Positions 49,540 through 57,981 of a stretch of 64,000 nucleotides of DNA are shown here, in pieces. Origin of the DNA: Verrucomicrobiota bacterium (GTDB lineage Bacteria; Verrucomicrobiota; Verrucomicrobiia; Opitutales; Opitutaceae). Every line of letters begins with the position of its first letter. Position 1 is the first letter of the stretch. Both the position numbers and the translations under genes were made by a program. The stretch spans positions 1 through 64,000 of the forward strand of contig JAUWBF010000009.1 of NCBI GenBank assembly GCA_030601755.1. Reading direction: 5' to 3'. The notes under the pieces were generated by a model, which was not told where the DNA came from, did no database searches, and worked only from the letters and a program-made list of their open reading frames with translations.

Positions 49540-50711
49540 TCCCCAATCCTCCAGCCAACGAAGAACACGAGGTCTTCATGCGCCGAGCCATCGAGCTCGC
49601 GCGCCACGGCTGGGGTCGCACGCATCCCAATCCCCTCGTCGGCGCCGTCATCGTTGAAAACGGCCAGCTCGTCTCCGGCGGCTGGCACGCGCAGGACGGC
49701 GGCCCGCACGCCGAGCGCGTCGCGCTTGCCGCGCTCGGCCGCCCGCCCAAGCCCGGAGCCACCCTCTACGTCACGCTCGAACCGTGCTCCACCCACGGCC
49801 GCACCGGTGCCTGCTGTGACCTCATCAAAGAGGCCGGCATCAAGCGCGTCGTCATCGGCGCCACCGACCCCAACCCCGCCCACGCCGGTCGTGCGGTCGA
49901 CGTCCTCCGCGACGCCGGCGTCGAGGTCGTCGTCGGCGTCTGCGAACGCGCCTGTCGCGACCTCAACCTCATCTTCAACCACTGGATCACCACCGGCACC
50001 CCGCTCATCGCCGGCAAGGTCGCCGTCACCCTCGACGGCAAGTCCGCCTGCCGCACCGGCGAGTCCAAGTGGATCACCGGCGATGAGTCCCGCGCCGACG
50101 TGCACCACTGGCGCCGCTACTTCCCCGCCATCGCCGTCGGGGCCATGACCGTGCTCCGCGACAATCCCCGCCTCACCGCCCGCTCCCCCGACGGCGAGGA
50201 GTGGTGCCCGGTGCGTTTTGTGTTCGACGGACTCCTGCGCACTGTCATCGACCGCCACCTGCCCTCCGTTTACACCGACGAGTTTCACGAGCGCACCATC
50301 GTCGTCACCACGCCGCACGGCGGCCTCGGCTACGTGCGCAAGCTCCGCGAGATGGGCGTGCAGGTCTGGGTCATGGAGTCCGGCAGCCAGCGCGTGCCCT
50401 TCCAGAGCTTTCGCCAAAAATGCGCCGAGGAACGCATCGCCGGCGTCTACGTCGAAGGTGGCGCGCAACTGCTCAGCGAACTCGTGCGCGCCCGCCAGTT
50501 GGACTACCTCTTCAGCTACCGCGCGCCCATCCTCTTCGCCGACGACAAGGCCAAGGGCATGCTCAGCGGCCTGCGCCCCGACACCCCCGGCCACGCCATC
50601 CGCCTCGAGGACACGCGCCACAACACCTTTGGCGACGACGCGCTCCTGCGCGGCCACGTCGTCTATCCCGAAAAACTCCTCTTGGATGAAACTGTATTTA
50701 GCCTCCGGTAA
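49536..50711 (+). CDS. ribD: Riboflavin biosynthesis deaminase/reductase
   Basis: Bifunctional enzyme performing steps two and three of riboflavin synthesis. In 391 residues the N-terminal deaminase domain has the zinc motif HAE (His58, Glu60) and PCSTHGRTGAC (Cys84, Cys93); the reductase domain follows from about 160 (PLIAGKVAVTLDGKSACRTG, WITGDESRADVHHWR, VYVEGGAQLLSELV). The ATG at 49536 overlaps the MBL stop by four bases, and the C-terminus overlaps the ITPase start by 26 bases. The rest of the rib pathway is not in the window, and I see no FMN riboswitch upstream. Confidence 0.95.
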   Translation: MIPNPPANEEHEVFMRRAIELARHGWGRTHPNPLVGAVIVENGQLVSGGWHAQDGGPHAERVALAALGRPPKPGATLYVTLEPCSTHGRTGACCDLIKEAGIKRVVIGATDPNPAHAGRAVDVLRDAGVEVVVGVCERACRDLNLIFNHWITTGTPLIAGKVAVTLDGKSACRTGESKWITGDESRADVHHWRRYFPAIAVGAMTVLRDNPRLTARSPDGEEWCPVRFVFDGLLRTVIDRHLPSVYTDEFHERTIVVTTPHGGLGYVRKLREMGVQVWVMESGSQRVPFQSFRQKCAEERIAGVYVEGGAQLLSELVRARQLDYLFSYRAPILFADDKAKGMLSGLRPDTPGHAIRLEDTRHNTFGDDALLRGHVVYPEKLLLDETVFSLR

Positions 50712-51288
50712 CGCCCATAAGGCGCAGGAGATGGACGCCCTTGCCCGCGCCGGCGGCCTCGACCTGCAAATCGTCTCCGCCCGCGAGGTCGGCGGCATGC
50801 CCCTCGTGGCCGAGGACACCGGCACCTTCGCCGGCAACGCCGCGAAAAAAGCCCGCGCCCTCAAGGCCAAGCTCCCGCCCGACGCGTGGGTGCTCTCCGA
50901 CGACAGCGGCATCTGCGTCGACGAACTCGGCGGCGCGCCCGGCGTCGAGTCCGCCTACTACGCCGGCCCGGCCGGCGACGGCGCGGCCAACCTGCGCAAG
51001 CTCGTCGACGTCCTGCGCGGCGTGCCCGCGGAGCGCCGCGGTGCGCACTTCATGTGCGTGCTCGTGCTGCTTGGCCCCGGCGACGCGGAGCACGTCTTCG
51101 TCGGCCGTTGCGACGGCCGCCTTCTGGACGAACCGCGCGGCGGCGGCGGCTTCGGCTACGACCCGCTCTTCGTGCCCGCCGGCGAGACTGCCAGTTACGC
51201 CGAGCTTGGCGAGGACGTCAAAAACCGCACCAGCCACCGCGCCCGCGCCTGGGCAAACTTTGCGGCCTGGTGGTCGGCCCGCGCGTAG
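50686..51288 (+). CDS. rdgB: Non-canonical purine NTP pyrophosphatase (RdgB/HAM1 family)
   Basis: Hydrolyses ITP, dITP and XTP to monophosphates, keeping damaged purines out of nucleic acids. The 200-residue protein begins MKLYLASGNAHKAQEM, the family start, with VAEDTGTFAGNAAKKARAL, WVLSDDSGICVDELGGAPGV and GGGGFGYDPLFVPAG as the conserved blocks. The fourth block normally reads ..SHRA.A, seen here as TSHRARAWA. The ATG at 50686 lies 26 bases inside ribD, so translation is coupled. The last gene of the MBL-ribD-rdgB unit; it converges on tsaE. Confidence 0.95.
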   Translation: MKLYLASGNAHKAQEMDALARAGGLDLQIVSAREVGGMPLVAEDTGTFAGNAAKKARALKAKLPPDAWVLSDDSGICVDELGGAPGVESAYYAGPAGDGAANLRKLVDVLRGVPAERRGAHFMCVLVLLGPGDAEHVFVGRCDGRLLDEPRGGGGFGYDPLFVPAGETASYAELGEDVKNRTSHRARAWANFAAWWSARA

Positions 51289-51357
51289 CCGGCGGCGCGG
51301 CTTCCCGCGCACTTCGCAACCGAGCAGAAAGTCGGAGTCACGGCCGGATGCCGTCGG

Positions 51358-51388
51358 ATAAATACTAACCAGATACGTTAGTATTTAT
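51358..51388. terminator. AT-rich perfect inverted repeat between convergent genes
   Basis: ATAAATACTAAC, 7 nt, GTTAGTATTTAT: twelve perfect pairs, strikingly A/T-rich in this genome. Its place between the convergent rdgB and tsaE genes suggests a bidirectional terminator, but without GC pairs or flanking T-runs that is uncertain. A protein-binding site is the alternative. Confidence 0.5.
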
Positions 51389-51450
51389 GTGTTGGACGCA
51401 GCCGCGCGAGCACACGCGGTCGTGTCTGCGACGCCTTGGCTTTATCTGTT

Positions 51451-51906
51451 TCAGACGGTGCCGCCCGCCAGCAGGCGCACGGTATGGCGCTCGTCGGGCA
51501 GGATGCCCAGCTCCACATGCCAGGCGTCGGCCGGGATCCATGCGTCGATCTTCGACGGCCACTCGACCGCCAGGCACCACGGCGACGTCAAAAAGTCCTC
51601 CAGCATCAGCTCCTCGATCTGGTCGGGGTGCTCCAGACGGTAGGCGTCGAGGTGGACGAGCGTGCGTTTGCTGCCGCGGTGGAGCGTGAAGATGTTGAAC
51701 GTCGGGCTGGTCACGTGGCCCGCCACGCCGAAACCCGCTGCGAGGCCCTGCACGAAGGTCGTCTTGCCCACGCCGAGGTCGCCGTGCAACGCGAGCACGC
51801 AGTCGGGCGGCAACGCCTCGGCCAGCCGCGCGGCCAGCGCGCGCGTCTCCTCGGCGGTGGCGGTGGTCGCCCCGGCGCGCAGTTCAACGAAGATGCTCGA
51901 ATCCAT
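51451..51906 (-). CDS. tsaE: tRNA threonylcarbamoyladenosine biosynthesis ATPase
   Basis: P-loop ATPase of the TsaB-TsaD-TsaE complex that makes t6A37 in tRNA. The 151-residue product has Walker A HGDLGVGKTTF (residues 41-51), VTSPTFNIFTLHRG, VHLDAYRL (Walker B Asp) and CLAVEWPSKI, all conserved blocks. The ATG at 51906 starts MDSSIFVELR and overlaps the thiL end by 23 bases. It is the last gene of the seven-gene pyr run. The length agrees with the family. Confidence 0.94.
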   Translation of the reverse strand: MDSSIFVELRAGATTATAEETRALAARLAEALPPDCVLALHGDLGVGKTTFVQGLAAGFGVAGHVTSPTFNIFTLHRGSKRTLVHLDAYRLEHPDQIEELMLEDFLTSPWCLAVEWPSKIDAWIPADAWHVELGILPDERHTVRLLAGGTV

Positions 51907-52810
51907 CGTAGTTCTCCAGCCGGAGCGCGCCGTCCGGTGCTTGGTTCTTGGATACAAACCGCCCGATGCGCGTGAGCGCCACGCGCGGGAAGGCCTTGCG
52001 CCAGGCGGCGTCAAACGCGGCGAGATCGGTTCGCGCCGACAGCGTGAAGACCAGCTCGTAGTCCTCGCCGTCGCAGAGCGCGGCGCGCGTGTCGCAGCCG
52101 CGGTGGCGGGGCAGGGCGGCCTCGTCGAGCGCCGGCTCGCAGCCGTCGGGCGTGAGCGAGCGCAGGTCCTTGGCGAGACCGTCGCTGAGGTCCATCATCG
52201 AGCGGACTTCCTTGCGCTCGGCCAGCCAGCGGCCCTCGGGCAGGCGCGGGGTGAATTTCCAATGGCGTCCGCTCGGCAGGCTGCCGCCGAGCTGGCCGGT
52301 CACGCAGATCCAGTCGCCGCGGCGGGCGCCCGCGCGGGTGAGCACGCGCGGGCCGGCCTCGCCGATCAGCGTGAGCGTGGCGCACAGGCCGCCGCGGTGG
52401 TGGGCGATGTCTCCGCCGACGATGGCGACGCCGTGGCGGCGGGCCTCCCTGGCGAGCGCGCGATAAAAGGCCTCCAGCCAGTCGAGCCGCACGGCGTGGT
52501 CAAGGGCGAGGGCGATCACCGCGGCGCGCGGGGTGCCGCCCATGGCGGCGATGTCGCTGAGATTGCGCTTCATCAGCTTGGCCCCGGCGGCGGCGGGCGG
52601 CATGGAGGCGTCGACGTGCTCGCCGAAGATGACCGGGTCGACGGTGACGAGCTGGCGTCCGCGTGGGCGCGGCAGCACCGCGCAGTCGTCGCCGATGCCG
52701 GCCGCGCCGCGCGGGGTCGCCTTGCCCAGCCAGCGTGAGATGGCCGCGATCAGGCGGCGCTCGCCCAGCGAGGCGACTGATTCGGCGGGATTGTCGGTGA
52801 AGGGATTCAT
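51884..52810 (-). CDS. thiL: Thiamine-monophosphate kinase
   Basis: ATP-dependent kinase forming thiamine diphosphate, cytoplasmic. The 308-residue product shows GERRLIAAISRW, the GIGDDCAVLP metal and substrate motif near residue 40, VTVDPVIFGEHVD, NLSDIAAMGGTPRAAVIAL and MMDLSDGLAKDLRSL, the five ThiL blocks. It starts one base after the CPBP protease stop and overlaps tsaE, so it is a coupled member of the pyr-to-tsaE run. No other thiamine gene or TPP riboswitch is visible here. Confidence 0.95.
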   Translation of the reverse strand: MNPFTDNPAESVASLGERRLIAAISRWLGKATPRGAAGIGDDCAVLPRPRGRQLVTVDPVIFGEHVDASMPPAAAGAKLMKRNLSDIAAMGGTPRAAVIALALDHAVRLDWLEAFYRALAREARRHGVAIVGGDIAHHRGGLCATLTLIGEAGPRVLTRAGARRGDWICVTGQLGGSLPSGRHWKFTPRLPEGRWLAERKEVRSMMDLSDGLAKDLRSLTPDGCEPALDEAALPRHRGCDTRAALCDGEDYELVFTLSARTDLAAFDAAWRKAFPRVALTRIGRFVSKNQAPDGALRLENYDGFEHLR

Positions 52811-52811
52811 G

Positions 52812-53648
52812 TCACTGGCCGGCGCCGCAGAGCACGAGGAGGATGGTGTTCAGGTTGAACAGCGCGTGCGCCGTGATCGGCACGATCAACCGGCCGGTGT
52901 ATTCGTAGGCCAGCGCAAAAAATATCCCCAGCAGAAACAGCGGCAGGAAGGACGCGAGATTGGCGTGCAGCGCCGCAAAGATCACCGCCGGCAGCAGCAG
53001 GGCGATCCAGCGGGGCAGTCGGTCGCGCAGAAAACGAAACAACCCCGCGCGAAACACGATCTCCTCGGTGAGCGGGGCGAGCAGCACGGCGACAAAGGTG
53101 AGCGCCAAAATCTGCCCGGGCGCGTCGGCCTTGGCGAACAGCTCGATCAACTCCTGTTGCGGCGCGTCGATGCCGAGGGCGTCGAGTGCGCTCAGCCAGA
53201 GAAAACTCGCGCCAATGGTGATGGGCACGATGGCCGCGAAGACCCTGGCTCCTTCCCAAAACGGACGGCGCACGGGAGGCGGAGGCGGGTTTACGGTGAC
53301 GGGCAACCGGACCCCGCGTGGTCGCAGGAACCATAACGCCGAGATCAGGGCGCCCAGCAGCACGCCGATCTGAAAACCGCCCCCGGGCACGAGCAGTTGC
53401 CACAGCGTGTCGTTGAGCCCGCCGAAGAGCTGCACGAGCAGGGTCTGCACGAGGACGGCGGTGACCACGGTCAACAGCGCGGCCAGTCCAAAGTCCTCGC
53501 CGCGCACGGGCCAGCGGGCGAGGCGGGTCGGCGCGTGGCGGTGGCGCCAGTAACGCCACTGGACCGTCAGCCCGAGCAGACAAAGCGCCGCCTGCGCGCC
53601 GGAGGCGATCAGCAGCGGTGTCTGGGCCGACGGCAGCGTGGCGTTCAT
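52812..53648 (-). CDS. CPBP-family intramembrane metalloprotease
   Basis: Integral inner-membrane glutamic-type protease of 278 residues with about seven hydrophobic segments. Motif 1 is TEEIVFRAGLF (Glu195, Glu196, Arg200), motif 2 has His228 in FAALHANLASFLPLFLLGI, and motif 3 is HALFN (His261, Asn265), so the active-site set is complete. The ATG at 53648 begins MNATLPSAQT, eight bases below the outer-membrane-like gene. Bacterial members mature peptides or support cell envelope processes. Its place between an envelope protein and thiL is not informative about substrate. Confidence 0.92.
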   Translation of the reverse strand: MNATLPSAQTPLLIASGAQAALCLLGLTVQWRYWRHRHAPTRLARWPVRGEDFGLAALLTVVTAVLVQTLLVQLFGGLNDTLWQLLVPGGGFQIGVLLGALISALWFLRPRGVRLPVTVNPPPPPVRRPFWEGARVFAAIVPITIGASFLWLSALDALGIDAPQQELIELFAKADAPGQILALTFVAVLLAPLTEEIVFRAGLFRFLRDRLPRWIALLLPAVIFAALHANLASFLPLFLLGIFFALAYEYTGRLIVPITAHALFNLNTILLVLCGAGQ

Positions 53649-53656
53649 TCGGAGGG

Positions 53657-54916
53657 CTACCAGGACCGGTTCCACTCGAGGCGCAGCGCGCCCGAGTTGT
53701 AGCCGTCGGCGATGTCGGACTCGAGCACCAGCGCGAGCGACTGGCGCTCGCCGAGGCGACCCTCCAGACCGGCGCCGAGCGTATGATAGGAGTCGATGGC
53801 GGCGTCGTTGAGAAACCGGGTGTTCACGTAGTAGCCGGACAGATACAGCGGTCGGCCGAGCCGGGTGAGCAGGCGAACGCCGTTCTTGACGATGACCTGC
53901 TCGATGTCGCTCTCGAACTCGAAGTCCTGCAATTGAAGCGGCAGTCCCTGATGGTAGGTCGCCTGATTGATGATGCTGACGATCAACGAGGGGGCCACGC
54001 GCACGTCGAGGCTGCTGACGAGTCCGCCGTAGCAAACGATGGCGCCGGAAACCGCATCGAAGGAGGCGCGGCTCTGCGCGCCGCCCACCGGAGTCAGCCG
54101 GTAGCCGACGGCGCGCTCGGCGTCCATGCGCAGGAACTGCACGGGCATGGCGATGTAGGCTCCCCCGCCGAAGATTTCCGTGCCCTCGATGTCAACGTAG
54201 TCGGCATGCACGGGCAGCTCGAGGCGCACGCGGTCTCCGAGATCGACGCCGAGCAGGTTGGCGCCGAAGCGGTATTGGTTCGCGTGATACGAGCGGCCGG
54301 CGATGGTGAGGTCGGCGGTGCGGCTGGTCACGGCGACCGCCTGCCGGCGGAAACGGGCCGCGGGCGTCTCGCCGTCAAACGAGAGCGTGGCGGGCGCGCT
54401 CAGGCCGTGGTTGAAAAACACGGCGCGCGCGGCCGAGGCGGTGTTGGAGTCGGGATTGCCATCGGTCACGCTGGCCGCCGAGCGGGCGCGCGCGTAGGTC
54501 CGCAGGCGGGCCACGATGTCGGCGCCCTCGCTCTTGAGGAAGTCACGGACCTTGTCGCGCACCTCCCGTTCGCTCGATCCGGTGAAGTCGCGCCGGAAGT
54601 TGATGCCGGGGATCTCCAAAGTGGCGGCGGTGCCGGCGCCGTTGAGCGCGACGTTGATGGCGCTGGGCACGCCGAGGAAAGTGATGCTGGCGTCGAAGTC
54701 GGTGCCGGCGAACGCGGCGAACTCGCCGTCGCGCTCGATGGTGCGATCAATCAGGTCGAGCATCGCGCTGTCGCCCTCGCGGATCGTCAGCACGCCGTTG
54801 GTCGCCTCGGCGACGAAGAGCGGAGCGGCGCGGCCCGCGGTGGTGACCGCGAGCAACGCGCCGAGCAGGGTCACGGCGCGGCGCACGGTGAATGACTGCC
54901 TGGCGACGGCGGTCAT
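53657..54916 (-). CDS. Secreted, probably outer-membrane beta-rich protein of unknown function
   Basis: I do not recognise this 419-residue protein. It has a Sec signal peptide (VARQSFTVRRAVTLLGALLA, cleavage after GRAA), a first domain (about 30-170) with EGDSAMLDLIDRTIERDG, and a second half rich in alternating strands (YVDIEGTEIFGGGAYIAMPV, LPLQLQDFEFESDI, YLSGYYVNTRFLNDAA) that ends RLEWNRSW, an aromatic C-terminus like that of outer-membrane beta-barrels. The ATG overlaps the pyrC stop (TGATG), so translation is coupled. No function can be given; it may be an unrelated hitchhiker in the operon. Confidence 0.8.
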   Translation of the reverse strand: MTAVARQSFTVRRAVTLLGALLAVTTAGRAAPLFVAEATNGVLTIREGDSAMLDLIDRTIERDGEFAAFAGTDFDASITFLGVPSAINVALNGAGTAATLEIPGINFRRDFTGSSEREVRDKVRDFLKSEGADIVARLRTYARARSAASVTDGNPDSNTASAARAVFFNHGLSAPATLSFDGETPAARFRRQAVAVTSRTADLTIAGRSYHANQYRFGANLLGVDLGDRVRLELPVHADYVDIEGTEIFGGGAYIAMPVQFLRMDAERAVGYRLTPVGGAQSRASFDAVSGAIVCYGGLVSSLDVRVAPSLIVSIINQATYHQGLPLQLQDFEFESDIEQVIVKNGVRLLTRLGRPLYLSGYYVNTRFLNDAAIDSYHTLGAGLEGRLGERQSLALVLESDIADGYNSGALRLEWNRSW

Positions 54917-56205
54917 CAGCGGATGGTCTTGCCGTCGTAGACGATCTTGCCGTCGACGATGGTGGTCTTGACGCGGCCCTTCAGCTCCTTGCCGTGCCAG
55001 GGGCTGTTGGCGGACTTGCTGAAGCCGGCCTTGGCGTCGTAGGTCCACTTTTCGTTGGGATCGAAGAGGCAGATGTCGGCGGCGGCGCCCTCGGCGAGCG
55101 TGCCGACGTCGAGGCCGACGATGGCGGCGGGCTTGCGCGTCATGAGGTCGACCACGGTGGTGAGCTTGAACTTGTTCTGCTTCACAAGCACGTCGAGGGT
55201 GACGGCGAGGGCGGTCTCGAGGCCGAGGATGCCGTTGGGCGCATAGTCGAACTCCTTGTCCTTCTCGTAGTCGGTGTGCGGGGCGTGGTCGGTGGCGATG
55301 ATGTCGATGGTGCCGTCCTTGAGGCCCTCGATGATGGCGAGCCGATCCTCCTCGGTGCGGAGGGGCGGGTTCATCTTGAAGTGGGTGTCGTAGGTCGCGA
55401 GTTGGTCGTCGGTCAGCGCGATGTGGTGCGGGGTGGCCTCGGCGGTGACGGAGACGCCGCGGGACTTGGCGCGGCGGAGGATCTCCACGGAGTTGCGCGA
55501 GGAGATGTGCTGCATGTGGATGCGGGCGCCGGTGTAGGTGGCGAGGATGACGTTGCGGGAGACGATGATGTCCTCGGCGGCGTTGGGCCAGCCGCGCAGG
55601 CCGAGCTTGGTGGACATGACGCCCTCGTTCATGACGGCGCCGACGGTCATGGAGTGGTCCTGGCAATGGTCCATGAGCGGCAGGTCGAACATCTTGGCGT
55701 ATTCGCAGGCGCGGCGCATCAGCTCGTTGGACTGCACGCAGTCGCCGTCGTCGGTGATGGCGACGACGCCGGCGCGGGCGAGCGAGCCGATGGGCGCGAG
55801 GGCCTGGCCCTTCATGCCGACGGTGATGCAGCCGGTTTGATGGACCTTGATGCAGGCGGTGCGCGCGATGGAGTCCTTGATGAGCTGGATGGTGCCGGCG
55901 GTGTCCGCGACCGGGGAGGTGTTGGGCATGCAGACGACGGTGGTGAAACCGCCGGCGGCGGCCGCGCGGGAGCCGGTCTCGATGGTCTCCTTGTGCATCT
56001 GGCCGGGTTCGCGGAAGTGCACGTGGATGTCGACGAGGCCGGGGCAGGCGACGAGGCCTTCGGCGTCGATCTTCCTGGCCGACTTCTTGTCGGCGGCGGA
56101 GAGGCTGGCGACGATCTTGCCGTTCTTGACGAAGAGGTCGCCGACCGAGTCGCGCTTGGAGGCGGGGTCGATGACGCGGGCGTTTTGAATCCAGAGGGAG
56201 GGCAT
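54916..56205 (-). CDS. pyrC: Dihydroorotase
   Basis: Zinc amidohydrolase closing the dihydroorotate ring in pyrimidine synthesis. The 429-residue protein has the class I metal motif DIHVHFREPG (His61, His63), GGFTTVVCMPNTSPV, and MNPPLRTEEDRLAIIEGL followed by DIIATDHAPH, with the catalytic Asp in TDHAPH. The ATG at 56205 is in family register. It lies 37 bases below pyrB, as in operons where active or inactive DHOase pairs with aspartate transcarbamylase. The retained His and Asp residues indicate an active enzyme. Confidence 0.96.
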   Translation of the reverse strand: MPSLWIQNARVIDPASKRDSVGDLFVKNGKIVASLSAADKKSARKIDAEGLVACPGLVDIHVHFREPGQMHKETIETGSRAAAAGGFTTVVCMPNTSPVADTAGTIQLIKDSIARTACIKVHQTGCITVGMKGQALAPIGSLARAGVVAITDDGDCVQSNELMRRACEYAKMFDLPLMDHCQDHSMTVGAVMNEGVMSTKLGLRGWPNAAEDIIVSRNVILATYTGARIHMQHISSRNSVEILRRAKSRGVSVTAEATPHHIALTDDQLATYDTHFKMNPPLRTEEDRLAIIEGLKDGTIDIIATDHAPHTDYEKDKEFDYAPNGILGLETALAVTLDVLVKQNKFKLTTVVDLMTRKPAAIVGLDVGTLAEGAAADICLFDPNEKWTYDAKAGFSKSANSPWHGKELKGRVKTTIVDGKIVYDGKTIR

Positions 56206-56242
56206 GGCGGTCTATTCCAAAAAAGGTTGAGAAGGAAGTGGC

Positions 56243-57190
56243 TCAGTCGGCGGCGACGACGTTTTCGGGTTGACCGCCGGAGCAGAGGTAGAGGACGGCC
56301 ATGCGCACGGCGATGCCGTTGGTCACCTGGTCGAGGATCACGCTGCGCTCGCCGTCGGCGAGCTCGCTGTCGATCTCGACGCCGCGGTTGATGGGGCCGG
56401 GGTGCATGATGATGGCCTCGGGGGCGAGCCAGCCGGCGCGGGTCTTGTTGAGGCCGAACAGGGAGGTGTATTCGCCGAGCGAGGGGAACATGGCGGCGGT
56501 CTGGCGCTCGTGCTGTATCCGGAGGAGCATGACGACCTCGGCGTCGGCGAGGGCGCGGCGCAGGTCGTGCGATACGGTGACACCGAGCGGCTCGAACTCG
56601 CGCGGGACGAGGGTCGAGGGACCGACGAGGGTGACGGCGGCGCCGAGCTTGACGAGGGCGTGGATGTTGGAGCGGGCCACGCGGCTGAAGAGGATGTCGC
56701 CGAGGATGACGACCTTCTTGCCGCGCAGGTCGTGGCCGAGGCGTTCGCGCATGGTGAAGGTGTCGAGCAGGCCCTGCGTGGGGTGCTCGTGCGAACCGTC
56801 GCCGGCGTTGATGACCGGGATGTTGAGGATGTTGGAGAGGTAGAGCGGCGAGCCGGCGGCGGCGTGGCGGATGACGATCATGTCGGCGCCGAGCGCGGCG
56901 ATGTTTTCGGCGGTGTCGCGCAGGGTCTCGCCCTTGGTGGTCGAGGAGCTGGCGCCGTCGAAGGCGATGACGTCGGCGGAGAGGCGCTTGGCGGCCATGT
57001 CGAACGCCATGCGGGTGCGGGTGCTGGGCTCGAGGAAGAGGTTGACGATGGTCTTGCCGCGCAGGGCGGGAACCTTCTTCACGCTGCGCTTGAGGATCTT
57101 CTTAAACGCGGCGGCGGTGTGGTGGATCTGGTCGATCTCGGTGACGGTGAGTTCTTCCAGGGTGAGCAGGTGGCGGCGGGTCCAGGGCAT
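56243..57190 (-). CDS. pyrB: Aspartate carbamoyltransferase catalytic subunit
   Basis: Condenses carbamoyl phosphate and aspartate, the first committed pyrimidine step. In 315 residues: carbamoyl-phosphate motif LEPSTRTRMAFDMA, the second-substrate loop SSSTTKGETLRDTA, GDGSHEHPTQGLLDTFT, and the aspartate motif IIMHPGPINRGVEIDSE. No regulatory subunit gene (pyrI) is nearby, so it belongs to the class working as trimer or with DHOase. The pyrR gene is 52 bases upstream and probably controls it. Confidence 0.96.
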   Translation of the reverse strand: MPWTRRHLLTLEELTVTEIDQIHHTAAAFKKILKRSVKKVPALRGKTIVNLFLEPSTRTRMAFDMAAKRLSADVIAFDGASSSTTKGETLRDTAENIAALGADMIVIRHAAAGSPLYLSNILNIPVINAGDGSHEHPTQGLLDTFTMRERLGHDLRGKKVVILGDILFSRVARSNIHALVKLGAAVTLVGPSTLVPREFEPLGVTVSHDLRRALADAEVVMLLRIQHERQTAAMFPSLGEYTSLFGLNKTRAGWLAPEAIIMHPGPINRGVEIDSELADGERSVILDQVTNGIAVRMAVLYLCSGGQPENVVAAD

Positions 57191-57242
57191 GGATGTGAAT
57201 GGATGATGTAAGATGGCTGATGGCCGATGGAGGCGGGGGCGG

Positions 57243-57773
57243 TCAGCGGGTCTTGGCGGGAACGATCTCGACGTGGTCGTGCGCGGGGTCCGAGGGATCG
57301 AGTTTCACGACGACTTTCTCCGTGCCGGTAACGTCGAGGGTGAGGCCGGTGTAGTCGGCGGCGACGGGCAGGAGGTGGCCTCCGCGTTCGATGAGGACGG
57401 CCAGTTCAACCTTGGCGGGGCGGCCGTGGTCGAAGAGTTCGTCGAGGGCGGCCTTGATGGTGCGGCCGGTGTGGAGCACGTCGTCGACGAGCACGACGGT
57501 GGCGCCGGTGACGTCGACGGGGATGACGGTCGGCTGGTATTCCTTGGGGATGGGCTGGTTGCCGATGTCGTCGCGGTGAAAGGAGATGTCGATGGTGCCG
57601 ACGGGGAATTGGGGAAGCTTGGCGCCGATGCGGCGGGCAAGTTCGATGCCGCCGTTGGCGACGCCGAGCAGGACGATGCGCTTGGTCTTGGCGTGACGAC
57701 GCGCGATCTCGGCGGCGAGTTGGTCGATGGCCTGGTGCAGCTCTGCGGAGGGGATGCGGTAGGATACGGGCAC
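57243..57773 (-). CDS. pyrR: Bifunctional pyr operon regulator / uracil phosphoribosyltransferase
   Basis: RNA-binding regulator of pyrimidine genes with weak UPRT activity. The 176-residue protein has the PRPP loop VVLVDDVLHTGRTIKAAL, DISFHRDDIG and LAVLIERGGHLLPVAADYTG, matching PyrR. The start is taken as GTG 57773 (MPVSYRIPSAELHQ); a longer frame begins at a TTG at 57851 but adds no conserved sequence. It heads the pyrR-pyrB-pyrC run. I looked in 57774-57981 for a PyrR-binding stem or an attenuator and saw nothing convincing. Confidence 0.93.
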   Translation of the reverse strand: MPVSYRIPSAELHQAIDQLAAEIARRHAKTKRIVLLGVANGGIELARRIGAKLPQFPVGTIDISFHRDDIGNQPIPKEYQPTVIPVDVTGATVVLVDDVLHTGRTIKAALDELFDHGRPAKVELAVLIERGGHLLPVAADYTGLTLDVTGTEKVVVKLDPSDPAHDHVEIVPAKTR

Positions 57774-57981
57774 AATGGGCAGCTTGTGCCTTGGCGGGCT
57801 GGCCGGTAAAGCGGAAATCCGGTGTGAAATTCTCCGCGCTGGGGATGCCAAGGTCCACGCAGCGGTGCGCTTTGATCATGATGTGTTTTACGAATCGGTC
57901 TTGTGCGCCGATGAATCTCGCCGAGACCAATCCTTGGTTTGGCCTCAGCATCGACTGCTCATCAGCCGCGCCACGGTTTGG

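Noticed and set aside
57774-57981. PyrR attenuator or upstream extension of pyrR
   Set aside because: No terminator/antiterminator pair or PyrR-binding consensus was seen, and the 26-codon extension from TTG 57851 is not conserved in character.
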